Shown in pieces: positions 54,917 through 63,403 of a stretch of DNA of 64,000 bases; position 1 is the stretch's first letter; every line of letters begins with the position of its first letter. Location: the NCBI RefSeq assembly GCF_900099605.1, contig NZ_FNDK01000009.1, forward strand, positions 62,001 through 126,000, in the 5' to 3' direction. Source of the DNA: Alteribacillus persepolensis (GTDB lineage Bacteria; Bacillota; Bacilli; Bacillales; Marinococcaceae). The translations under genes and the position numbers were made by a program. Under the pieces are notes generated by a model. The model was not told the DNA's origin. It made no database searches and worked only from the letters and a program-made list of their open reading frames with translations.

Positions 54917-56068
54917 CTACTCTACTCTCGATATCCCAATTTCTTTTAATATTTTATCGGTATGCTCTCCTAACGCAGGAATAGGGTTCATGACGTAATC
55001 AAGGTTCTTCGCAGTAAACGGTGGAATGAGTGCTTTTACTCTTTCCCCACTTGGTAATTCCACGTCACCCCAACGCTTTCTCTCTTTAAGCTGAGGATGG
55101 TCCATAAATTCCTTCATTGTATTTAATCTGGCATTTGCAATATTCGCTTCATTCAGCCCCTGTATCACTTCTTCCGAAGTAAGCTGCTGAAACGTCTCCT
55201 CGATTATTGTCTCTAATACTTCTCTATTTTCAACCCGTTTATAGTTACTCTCAAAACGAGGATCTTCTGCCAGCTCTTCTAGCTGAAGCACTTGGTCACA
55301 AAATTGTTTCCACTCTCGTTCGTTTTGAATACCTAGGAAAACCGTTTTTCCGTCTTTTAACGTAAATGGTCCATACGGATAGATGGTTGCGTGGCTTGCT
55401 CCTGTTCGTTTAGGTTCCGTTCCGCCGTAATTGGCATAGTACATAGGGTAGCCCATCCATTCACCGAGAGCTTCGAGCATAGAGATTTCAATAACATCCC
55501 CTTTGTTCGTTTGGTTTCTGGCTAAAAGAGCTGTTAACACACTGGTGTATGCGTACATACCTGCTGCAATATCTGCAATGGACATCCCTGTTTTTGAAGG
55601 TGTTTCTTCTGTACCAGTAACAGAAACTGCTCCTGCTTCACATTGTATAAGCAAATCATAGGCTTTTTTATCCCTATACGATCCATTACTTCCATAACCA
55701 GAAATACCAACTGAAATTAACCTCGGATACTTTTTCAATAATTCTTCCGGGTCAAAACCTAGCCTTCCCATAGCTCCTGGAGCCAAGTTCTGGATGAAAA
55801 CATCAGCTTGTGCCAAAAGTCTTTCAAGAACCTCTTTATCCTTATTTTCTTTCAAATTCAGTGTAATAGATTCTTTTGATCGATTAAGCCAAGTGAAGTG
55901 ACTGGACATTCCATTTACTGTCGTATCATATCCTCTAGCAAAATCTCCTCCCTCTGGCCTCTCTACCTTAATAACTCTAGCACCTAAGTCAGCTAATTGT
56001 CTTGTAGCGAAGGGAGCAGCAACAGCCTGTTCAATGGACACTACTGTAATTCCTTGCAATGGCAACAT
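54917..56068 (-). CDS. class III (CaiB/BaiF) CoA-transferase, probably itaconate/succinyl-CoA
   Basis: 383 residues from the ATG with AAGGAGG upstream (MLPLQGITVVSIEQAVAAPF). Conserved blocks: ATRQLADLGARVIKVERPEGG, NRSKESITLNLKENKD, YDLLIQCEAG (catalytic Asp region is QNLAPGAMGRLGFDP to SGYGSNG), and MSIADIAAGMYA. It loads CoA onto a dicarboxylate from another acyl-CoA. In the Pseudomonas/Yersinia locus the same family makes itaconyl-CoA (RipA/Ict). Mesaconate or citramalate CoA-transfer is also possible. Confidence 0.85.
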   Translation of the reverse strand: MLPLQGITVVSIEQAVAAPFATRQLADLGARVIKVERPEGGDFARGYDTTVNGMSSHFTWLNRSKESITLNLKENKDKEVLERLLAQADVFIQNLAPGAMGRLGFDPEELLKKYPRLISVGISGYGSNGSYRDKKAYDLLIQCEAGAVSVTGTEETPSKTGMSIADIAAGMYAYTSVLTALLARNQTNKGDVIEISMLEALGEWMGYPMYYANYGGTEPKRTGASHATIYPYGPFTLKDGKTVFLGIQNEREWKQFCDQVLQLEELAEDPRFESNYKRVENREVLETIIEETFQQLTSEEVIQGLNEANIANARLNTMKEFMDHPQLKERKRWGDVELPSGERVKALIPPFTAKNLDYVMNPIPALGEHTDKILKEIGISRVE

Positions 56069-56468
56069 TCGAATCCTCCTTAATGTGTTTACTAGCCCCG
56101 TCCCGTCACAACTCGTTTTTTCTTCGCCCTCATTTATCACCCATAGAATTCACCAACCTTTATAGTTTGGAGGAACCCTAAATTTTCATTTATGCATTAA
56201 TAGGTTCTGCGGTGGCAGTAATCCACAATATTGACGCTCCAACCATTAGTGGGGCCTGCAATTAATGAGCGGTATGCTTTGAATTTGGGACGGCTGCAAA
56301 ACCAGTGGTCTAGACAATTGCTCAAGCAAGTTAAAGTTTTTTCAGTGACGCACCTTTTTCTTCCCACGTCATTATCTTTATCATTAATTAGTCAAAAAAT
56401 TAAGAACACTAATCAACCTTTCAGCTCCCTTATTACAATCACATATGGGCCAGAATTAATCTATTAAG

Positions 56469-56993
56469 TTATCGTTCTTGTCTTTGTTCAAGGACTTTTG
56501 TTAACAATTTATCTGTTTGTTCAGGGCCACCACCACGTTTATAAACCATGAACGTTCGTTTATATTCGATTACAATGTTGCCTTTTTGGTTATATCCTTT
56601 GGTTTCGACCCGAATGATACCTACGTTTGAACGTGATTTTGACTCTCTTTTTTCTAAAACTTCTGAATAAGAATAGATAGTATCTCCTTCAAACACTGGA
56701 TAAGGTAGACGTATTTCATCCCACCCTAGATTTGCCATGACATTTTGGGAAAGATCAGTTACTGATTGGCCTGTTACTAGAGCAAGAGTAAGGGTTGAAT
56801 TCACAAGCGGTTGGTCAAATTCTGTTTGCTCTGAATACACTTGATCAAAATGAATTGGATTTGTATTTTGTGTTAACATAGTAAACCAAATATTGTCCGT
56901 TTTCGTTATCGTTCTGCCAAGCGGATGAGAGTATATATCACCGACTTCAAAGTCTTCAAAAAATCTACCATTCCATCCATTTTTAACATTCAT
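56469..56993 (-). CDS. MaoC-like hydratase, probably itaconyl-CoA hydratase
   Basis: 174 residues with a hot-dog fold. GRFFEDFEVGDIYSHPLGRT and TQNTNPIHFDQVYS hold the hydratase motif with the catalytic Asp/Asn...His; VTGQSVTDLSQNVMANLGWD follows. The RipB/Ich type of itaconyl-CoA hydratase belongs to this family, and the company of the other genes favours that. Mesaconyl-CoA hydratase is the main alternative. Confidence 0.82.
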   Translation of the reverse strand: MNVKNGWNGRFFEDFEVGDIYSHPLGRTITKTDNIWFTMLTQNTNPIHFDQVYSEQTEFDQPLVNSTLTLALVTGQSVTDLSQNVMANLGWDEIRLPYPVFEGDTIYSYSEVLEKRESKSRSNVGIIRVETKGYNQKGNIVIEYKRTFMVYKRGGGPEQTDKLLTKVLEQRQER

Positions 56994-57018
56994 TTCTATA
57001 TCCCCCCTATTAACTCTT

Positions 57019-58185
57019 TTAGAAAGATCGTGGAAGACTTAAAACATGTTGACCTATATAACTTAATACAAGATTATTTGTAACTGGGGCTACAATATAG
57101 AGTCGTGCTTCCTTAAATTTTCGTTCAATGTTATATTCTGTAGCAAACCCATAACCACCGAACGTCGTCATTGCCGCATTCGCTGCTTTCCATGTAGCCT
57201 CCGATGTTAGGTATTTTGCCATATTGGCTTCTTCTGCACATTTTTCTCCCGCATCAAATAATGTAGCTGCACGGTCTCTCATTAGTTTGGCTGCCTGAAT
57301 ATCCATGTATGACTCCGAAATAGGAAATTGCACACCCTGATTTTTACCAATCGGACGATTAAATACCACTCGTTCGTTTGCATAGTTAACAGCCTTGTCT
57401 ATAAAGTACATGCCATCGCCTACACTTTCAGAAGCTATTAAAATTCGCTCTGCATTCATCCCACTAAGCACATAACGGAACCCCTTGCCTTCCTCACCAA
57501 TTAAATTTTCAACAGGTACTTTAGCTCCTTCAAAAAAAACTTCCGTTGTAGCGTGATTGATCATCGTATTTATGGGACGAATATCGATCTTATCCGCTTG
57601 GTCTTTCATATCAAGAACAAACAAACTCAAGCCATCAGTTTTTTTCGAAACTTGATCTTTCGGTGTTGTTCGTGCAAGTAGCAGCATTAAATCAGAATAC
57701 TCAGCCCTTGATGTCCATATTTTTTGTCCATGTATTTCATAATAATCCCCTTTGCGCTCGGCAGTAGTAGTTATACTTGTCGTATCACTTCCGGCGGTAG
57801 GCTCTGTAATACCAAATGCTTGAAGTCGTTTAGCCCCTGATGCAATATCTGGTAATATCCGTTTTTTTTGTTCCTCATTTCCGTGCCTCAAGAGCGCTCC
57901 CATTGTATACATTTGGGCGTGTCCTGCTCCAGAATTTCCCCCTGAGCGATTAATCTCTTCCAAGATTATTCCAGCTTCCGTAATACCAAGCCCAGTTCCC
58001 CCGTACTCTTCAGGTATTAAAACAGATAGCCAGCCGTCCTCTGTTAAAGATTGAATAAATTCCTCAGGATACGCCTTTTTTTCATCAAGTTCACTCCAAT
58101 ACGATTCAGGAAATTTTTTGCACAAATTTTGAATGCTTTTCCTGATTAACTCATGATTTTGGTTTTTTTCCTCTACCATAGTCAT
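57019..58185 (-). CDS. acyl-CoA dehydrogenase
   Basis: 388 residues. FAD acyl-CoA dehydrogenase with LQAFGITEPTAGSDTTSITT, YEIHGQKIWTSRAEYSD, FNRPIGKNQGVQFPI and TFGGYGFATEYNIERKFKEA. I could not locate a clear catalytic Glu in the usual spot by eye. The equivalent Pseudomonas cluster also carries an acyl-CoA dehydrogenase gene. AGGAGG stands before the ATG. It is the first gene of the operon and lies divergent to the LysR-type regulator. Confidence 0.9.
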   Translation of the reverse strand: MTMVEEKNQNHELIRKSIQNLCKKFPESYWSELDEKKAYPEEFIQSLTEDGWLSVLIPEEYGGTGLGITEAGIILEEINRSGGNSGAGHAQMYTMGALLRHGNEEQKKRILPDIASGAKRLQAFGITEPTAGSDTTSITTTAERKGDYYEIHGQKIWTSRAEYSDLMLLLARTTPKDQVSKKTDGLSLFVLDMKDQADKIDIRPINTMINHATTEVFFEGAKVPVENLIGEEGKGFRYVLSGMNAERILIASESVGDGMYFIDKAVNYANERVVFNRPIGKNQGVQFPISESYMDIQAAKLMRDRAATLFDAGEKCAEEANMAKYLTSEATWKAANAAMTTFGGYGFATEYNIERKFKEARLYIVAPVTNNLVLSYIGQHVLSLPRSF

Positions 58186-58260
58186 AAATAATTACCTCCT
58201 ATAATTTTGGTTGTGCAAAAATAAATAATGTGTCTTACTTTTGTATTAGCTTTAATAGAA

Positions 58261-58289
58261 ATTATATAATTTAGAAACTTCAAAAACAA
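58261..58289 (-). promoter_or_regulatory. candidate promoter of the itaconate-like operon
   Basis: TTGTTT, 17 bases, TATAAT on the minus strand, 75 bases upstream of the acyl-CoA dehydrogenase start. Good -10 box and correct spacing. Confidence 0.6.
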
Positions 58290-58294
58290 TTCCA

Positions 58295-58326
58295 ATTATG
58301 CATTTCATCAATGTAAATAATGCATT
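58295..58326. promoter_or_regulatory. direct repeats (LysR operator candidate)
   Basis: ATTATGCATT and ATAATGCATT stand 22 bases apart, each containing the palindrome ATGCAT. They lie directly upstream of the -35 box, the usual position for LysR-type activator sites. Confidence 0.5.
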
Positions 58327-58764
58327 AAAATTGAAACTATAAATTTCTGACTCTATAATATTTGAGGTGTTAAATTAGGCATAAAAAAACTCGCAAGCTC
58401 CCATGCCAGTACACTTGTGACTGATAAACGAACTTTTGGTGCTGTTTTTTCTCTAATAATATATGGGAATTGCTCTCTAAAAAGGAGCGATTGTCTCATA
58501 AGTGCCTTTTTCCATGTGGCGATGATAGGCTGTAAGTGTTATCCAGGACGAGGAATCACAGGAGATTGGTTGCATGTCATATAATTCTTTAATGATAAAC
58601 AAACTAGTTTTGTCGTATAATGGTAGGGAAGTACTACTCTAGTCTTTTATTGATTCTTTGGTCAACTACTATACAAAACTTGGGAAGATACTTCCTTTAA
58701 TTTTCAAAAAACCTTGAGATGCAGGGGCTTAACCATGAAATGTTAGTAAAAGGGGAACCTTATA

Positions 58765-59649
58765 ATGGATATTGTACAACTTCAAAATTTCATAGTTGTT
58801 GCAGAAGAGGAAAATATGACCAAAGCTGCCGATCTGCTAATGCTATCCCAATCGGCATTGAGCCGCTCTATCCTTTCGCTTGAAAAAGAAATAGGAGTTC
58901 CTTTATTTGACAGAAAGAATAGGAAAATTATATTAAATCGTTATGGTAAGACTTTTCTTAAAGATGCCAAACACCTGGTACAATACTGGGACCATTCAAA
59001 GCTACGGTTAAAAGAAATGGTTGAACCAAGTCTAGGTAATGTCTCCACTTCTTTTGTTCATAGTCTCGGCATTACTTACATTCCTTCCATTTTAAAAAAA
59101 TTCAAGGAGCAATTTCCAGACTATACATTATCTTTACAAGAAGAGAAAGCGCCAAACATTATCAAAGAACTCCTTACAAATGACATCGATTTTGGATTTG
59201 GAACTCAGTATAAGACCTTTGCTGAACTTGAATATACAACACTCTTTAGGGATAAAATTGTTTTGATTGCATCTAATCACCACGATTTTTGTAAAGAAAG
59301 AGAGCCTATCACCTTAGAAATGCTAGAAAAAGAACCATTTATTCAATACCCGGCAGGTACAGAATTAAAAAAACTTGTGGAAACTACAATAGCTTCTCAT
59401 CACAAAACGCTTAACATCATTTATGAAGGATTAGAAATTAATAGTGTTATTGGTCTAGTAAAAGCAAATGAAGGTGTCGCCTTCGTTCCAGAATCAATCG
59501 TGCCAACTATTAACGGTATACACCTGGTACCCGTTACCGGACTAAACATAGAACGTCCAGTTTATTTAATTCATAAGAAAAAGGGGTACCTTTCAAAAGC
59601 AGCATTACAATTTAAAGATTTTGTTTTAAAACATCATTGCCTTTATTAG
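58765..59649 (+). CDS. LysR-family regulator
   Basis: 294 residues. N-terminal winged HTH (MDIVQLQNFIVVAEEENMTK, then AADLLMLSQSALSRSILSLE), then a substrate-binding domain with YIPSILKKFKEQFPDY and GLVKANEGVAFVPESIV. LysR regulators usually activate the divergent operon in response to its substrate. In Pseudomonas and Yersinia the itaconate cluster is controlled by a LysR regulator (RipR), which fits this arrangement. GGGGAACC is only a weak ribosome site. Confidence 0.9.
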   Translation: MDIVQLQNFIVVAEEENMTKAADLLMLSQSALSRSILSLEKEIGVPLFDRKNRKIILNRYGKTFLKDAKHLVQYWDHSKLRLKEMVEPSLGNVSTSFVHSLGITYIPSILKKFKEQFPDYTLSLQEEKAPNIIKELLTNDIDFGFGTQYKTFAELEYTTLFRDKIVLIASNHHDFCKEREPITLEMLEKEPFIQYPAGTELKKLVETTIASHHKTLNIIYEGLEINSVIGLVKANEGVAFVPESIVPTINGIHLVPVTGLNIERPVYLIHKKKGYLSKAALQFKDFVLKHHCLY

Positions 59650-60181
59650 AATGCAACAGAAAATTTATACTGGACCCCTTAGACACAAAAAGGGTGTGTT
59701 AAGGGGTGGGAATGAAACGAAAACGTATTAAGGTCCACTTGAATACAACTGGTATCACATATCAAACCAAAAAGCAATCAAGCGTCATATGAGAGGCGAC
59801 CAAGGTATCCATTTCACGAGGCTAGACGATGTTGTTATCAACATTTGGATGGACAAAAAAGTAGAGCTTGGGACAATATTCATTCAACGCTTCAGTCATT
59901 GCTACACCTTCAAACATTCGTTTCTCTTATTTAATTAAATTTCGTATATAGTTGAGATTAATTTTTTTGAATACTAGATGAATAGGTTTCATAAGTCGAA
60001 AACAAAAACATAATGTGAACGATTTCTGTATGTGTAAAATAACAAAAATGCGTTATGCAGCTTAGTTTCTCTAGCAGGCTAGGACGTTTACTGTTTCTGT
60101 AAATTAAGGATTACATATTCATTCCGTGAAAACTCGTTAAAATTGTTGAGCTGCGAAGATTTTCCTTTTATATGAAGTAAC
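59650..60181. other. intergenic, possible degraded sequence
   Basis: After the LysR gene an inverted repeat (next entry) and then AT-rich DNA. Short frames such as KKQSSVI and DVVINIW were noted but I could not identify a gene. Confidence 0.35.
59674..59707. repeat. inverted repeat ACCCCTTA-ACAC/GTGT-TAAGGGGT
   Basis: Eight outer and four inner base pairs with single-base interruptions, 24 bases past the LysR stop. It lacks a T run and could be a weak terminator or an insertion-sequence end. Confidence 0.45.
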
Positions 60182-60385
60182 CTACTCCTTCCCAGGCATG
60201 ATTTGTCGTCCACCGCCTGTGCAAGTCGCCGTAGAACTTCCAACAGCTGTATTCAAGTTTGATCTTCCACTAATGTTTCTCACGATGGATTGGAGATAGA
60301 AAGATGATACTTTTTGAAAATCTCTGCTGTCCCTTCCAAGACTTCTATGATGGCCCTTGGTGACATATTTGATTGTAGAATCCAT
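60182..60385 (-). CDS. small hypothetical protein
   Basis: 67 residues, MDSTIKYVTKGHHRSLGRDS... ending GGGRQIMPGKE, from an ATG with AAAGGAG ten bases upstream. Basic, no membrane segment, Gly/Thr-rich tail (GSSTATCTGGG). No family recognised. Confidence 0.45.
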   Translation of the reverse strand: MDSTIKYVTKGHHRSLGRDSRDFQKVSSFYLQSIVRNISGRSNLNTAVGSSTATCTGGGRQIMPGKE

Positions 60386-60595
60386 TTTTAATGCTCTCCT
60401 TTGCTCATTTAATCTTTTTTGAAGGAAACGGATCCTCCAAAACAATCCCTTTATTCAAGATGTTGTAGAAGAGAGAATTCTTTCAATATTATATACTGAC
60501 ATGTAAAGGATACGAGCTGTCATCCCGTCGTGATTGATTTCTTACTACAACACAACGGGACTAGAAACACCCCAACTACCTTTCCAATTTATTTT

Positions 60596-61538
60596 TTATT
60601 GTTTGTTTTCCACCTTATTTTGCAAAGGAGAAAATTTCGCATGTTCTCTTTTTTCTTTTGTTTGCCACTTCTTATAAGCAAGACTAGCAAACAACAAAAA
60701 GCAGGATGAAAACAATGTACCCACTGGCAGTAAAGGAATCATCTCACCTGGCACAACAAATGGTAGCAGGGGCATCGCAAAGACAAGGGGAACACGCCGG
60801 CCTATCATCTCTTATAAAAAAACATCAACACCATTGAAATAAATGTTATCACTACCCAAGAGTCCAATAACATATACAAAACAACACCTAATGTGGTAGA
60901 TATACTTAACATGACTACTTGATTTGCTGCTGTACTCTTGTCGTACGATGACACCTTTAATACTTCATAAGTTACCACAAAAATTGGTGGTATGGCTGCA
61001 AGCTGAGGATAACCAGTCATCCATGTCATCAACGCCCATATACTAACAAGGATAAAAAAACCACCATATGCTTCTTCTCAATTTCTACTTTTTCTTTCTG
61101 TTTCTTGTTCAACCCAAACAAGACAATGCCGAGTGTAAGTATCACACTGAGAGTACTTACAGAAGCAAGGAATATCCTATGTGTCGCATCGGTCACGACT
61201 GCTATTAGTCCTGTTGTCAATTCAGGAGACAAATTTGATTTTATCAGCCACATAAAGGTCAACATTAATAACAAAGTACATGCCAGCTTCCCAAAGTAAA
61301 AGAGAGGTAATTGGTTAATAGCAAAGCCAATGATGGCAGTACCAGTTAGAGAAACAAATATCATCCACGGCCGGTCCATCCATCCTGATATCCTCCATAC
61401 CCAGAAGGCTATAGCTAGTGCTGCTATTTCTGGAATGATAACTTCGGGATTATTAAGAAGTATGGATACGCTTACCATCATTAATACAAATAATATAGCT
61501 ATGAAATATGACAAAAATTCCGAACGTGTTATCACCAT
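60596..61538 (-). pseudogene. membrane protein gene broken by two frameshifts
   Basis: Three reading frames follow one another with overlaps of 4 bases: 61538-61029, 61032-60805 and 60808-60596. They share a continuous pattern of hydrophobic helices (FLSYFIAILFVLMMVSVSIL..., MVVFFILVSIWALMTWMTGY-like across the first break, LPLLPFVVPGEMIPLLPVG near the end). The first break lies at a run of T (GGTTTTTTTATCC), the second near another (GTTTTTTTATAAG), typical of slippage indels. I do not recognise the family. Translational coupling of three small proteins is an alternative but less likely. Confidence 0.55.
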
Positions 61539-61657
61539 TTCACCTCTACTCTTATCTCGAACAACATATCACTTCCCTCGTAAATGAAGCCGGAAACACG
61601 TAACACAAAATGAGCCTTACATACAATACTCTTAGGCATATATTTGGAGGTGTCAGA

Positions 61658-61900
61658 ATGGAGACCTATGCGAACCAAATCTTATCCAATTGGAACGGAA
61701 AACCATTAGAAGGTGCAAAGACAATGATTCAGAAATATGGATACCCTCAAGAAGCTACAATCAGTCAATTAATCTGGCATCATAATGGACCATGGAAACG
61801 CACTGCGGTACGCCGCGATACGGTCCCCCATAACTTCATGGACATGATCCGTTTTCGCCCCACAAGTGGGGCAGCGATGCGCCTTTCCACGTGGAGATGA
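61658..61900 (+). CDS. truncated hypothetical protein
   Basis: 80 residues from an ATG with TTGGAGG seven bases upstream. METYANQILSNWNGKPLEGA... up to GPWKRTAVRRDTVPHNF is like a small uncharacterised Bacillus family ending HNFP-PH-D; after PHNF the sequence (DMIRFRPTSGAAMRLSTWR) departs, so the C terminus is probably lost or replaced. Confidence 0.45.
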   Translation: METYANQILSNWNGKPLEGAKTMIQKYGYPQEATISQLIWHHNGPWKRTAVRRDTVPHNFMDMIRFRPTSGAAMRLSTWR

Positions 61901-61935
61901 AAAGAATTTGTTTAATTTAGAAAATTTTTCTTAAG

Positions 61936-61978
61936 AAAAGGAGGATATCCCTTAGTTTTAAAGGAATATCCCCTTTTG
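61936..61978 (-). terminator. hairpin downstream of the MmgE/PrpD gene
   Basis: AAAAGGAGGATATCCCTT and AAGGAATATCCCCTTTT pair with two mismatches. On the minus strand CCTTTTCTTAAG follows, a weak T run. It lies about 58 bases past the stop codon. Confidence 0.55.
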
Positions 61979-62035
61979 ATGACAAATATATTGTAAACGG
62001 ACAGAATGATTCTGCTGTCACCGACTAGCTCCAAT

Positions 62036-63403
62036 TTATTTAATTATAGTGAATGAGTTTTGATGTTGGATTGTAAAAAATGTTTTTACATTTGGTAGTT
62101 CTTCCAAATGTAAAATATCATTTATATAGTTTTGAATCTGTTTTTCCGGTAGTTTACTAGCTAATTGTTTAAACTTAGCTACCATTTCTCCTTTTGTCGG
62201 AGGATTTTCTGGATCTCCTTTTGGATACTCTGATTGTTTTTGAACTATTTCACCGTTTGCTAACTGAATTTGAAGCGAGGAACCCCATTTTTCTGGATAC
62301 GCCTCATGAATGGATGGTTCCACCCCTACTTTTACTTTTTCCATGAGCCCCCGAATCACAGGATCATGCAATGACTCTTCTGTGAAGTCCAGTAACCCTC
62401 CTTGTCGCTTCACAAGAGCTAATGCAGTACAAAATTGCAGACTAAACTTCGATGCGTAAACGGTATTCGGCTGTGCATTATCTGTTATATCAAGAGCCAC
62501 TTGATATGTTTGTACCGTGACCTCCTCGATATCTTCTACTTTAAGATCATGTTCATTTGACAGATCAATTGCCAGATCCATGGTTGCGTGCGTATGACGA
62601 CAGGAGGCATGAATTTTAAACGAGTTTTCGATAATCTTAAAGATCTCGCCCAATTGATTTGTAATTTTAGTAGGATCGTATTGTTTAGACATTGCTTCAA
62701 AGAACCCTCGACGTCCTTCTAAAATCTGGCTAGCTCCTGTAAAACCCCTTTTAGAAAGCAGTGCCGAAATGACACCGTTCATGGTAGCTTTACCCGGATG
62801 CAGTTGTTTACTCATAGCACCATCTTCGATGAACTCCCAAAGTCCAGATGCTTGAGTGCCTGCAGAACCAAGGGTGTGCATAATTTGTTCTGTATTTAAA
62901 TCCAATAATTTAGCTGCAGCAGCTGCTGCTCCAAAGGTACCGCACGTTGCGGTATTATGCCAATAATAATAATGCGACGGAGTAACTGCTTCTCCTATTC
63001 GATAACACACTTCATAACCAATGGCTACTGCCTCAATTAAATCCCTACCCGATTTGTTCTTCCATTCGGCAACAGCTAGTGCAGCGGGAATAACCACCGT
63101 ACCTGCGTGTATAATAGATCCCCTATGAATATCATCAAGTTCAACAATGTGACTTGCTGCTCCATTAACGAAAGCTGCCTGTGCAACAGAGGACTTTCCG
63201 CCAGTTACCAGTGTTGCCTGTTGCGCTCCACCCATGTCCCTTACAAAGTCATCTATGATTTTAATGGGCTGCAAATCTTTCCCGGCGACCGCCGAACCCA
63301 TCCAATCCAAAATACAAATTTTCGCGAAATCTACTACATCTTGTGGTAAATCTTCGAATTTTGTATTCACAATGAAACTAGCAAGGCTTTGACTTAAAGT
63401 CAT
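62036..63403 (-). CDS. MmgE/PrpD family protein
   Basis: 455 residues. Family blocks: TKFEDLPQDVVDFAKICILDWMGS, AAFVNGAASHIVELDDIHRG, ATCGTFGAAAAAAKLLDLN, LGSAGTQASGLWEF, MSKQLHPGKATMNGVISAL and IHASCRHTHATMDLAIDL. MmgE/PrpD proteins include 2-methylcitrate dehydratase and cis-aconitate decarboxylase. The Pseudomonas itaconate locus also carries a member, so a role in itaconate or hydroxyparaconate metabolism is suggested. Substrate cannot be decided by sequence reading. It stands apart from the other genes by 2.4 kb of decayed DNA. Confidence 0.88.
   Translation of the reverse strand: MTLSQSLASFIVNTKFEDLPQDVVDFAKICILDWMGSAVAGKDLQPIKIIDDFVRDMGGAQQATLVTGGKSSVAQAAFVNGAASHIVELDDIHRGSIIHAGTVVIPAALAVAEWKNKSGRDLIEAVAIGYEVCYRIGEAVTPSHYYYWHNTATCGTFGAAAAAAKLLDLNTEQIMHTLGSAGTQASGLWEFIEDGAMSKQLHPGKATMNGVISALLSKRGFTGASQILEGRRGFFEAMSKQYDPTKITNQLGEIFKIIENSFKIHASCRHTHATMDLAIDLSNEHDLKVEDIEEVTVQTYQVALDITDNAQPNTVYASKFSLQFCTALALVKRQGGLLDFTEESLHDPVIRGLMEKVKVGVEPSIHEAYPEKWGSSLQIQLANGEIVQKQSEYPKGDPENPPTKGEMVAKFKQLASKLPEKQIQNYINDILHLEELPNVKTFFTIQHQNSFTIIK

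Larger units (their letters stand above)
58186..58764. other. divergent regulatory region of the itaconate-like operon
   Basis: 579 bases between the acyl-CoA dehydrogenase and the LysR-type gene. It holds the promoter and direct repeats listed below and no gene. Confidence 0.5.

Noticed and set aside
59690-59900. Possible insertion-sequence remnant after the LysR gene
   Set aside because: The inverted repeat looked like an IS end, but no transposase motif could be read in any frame.
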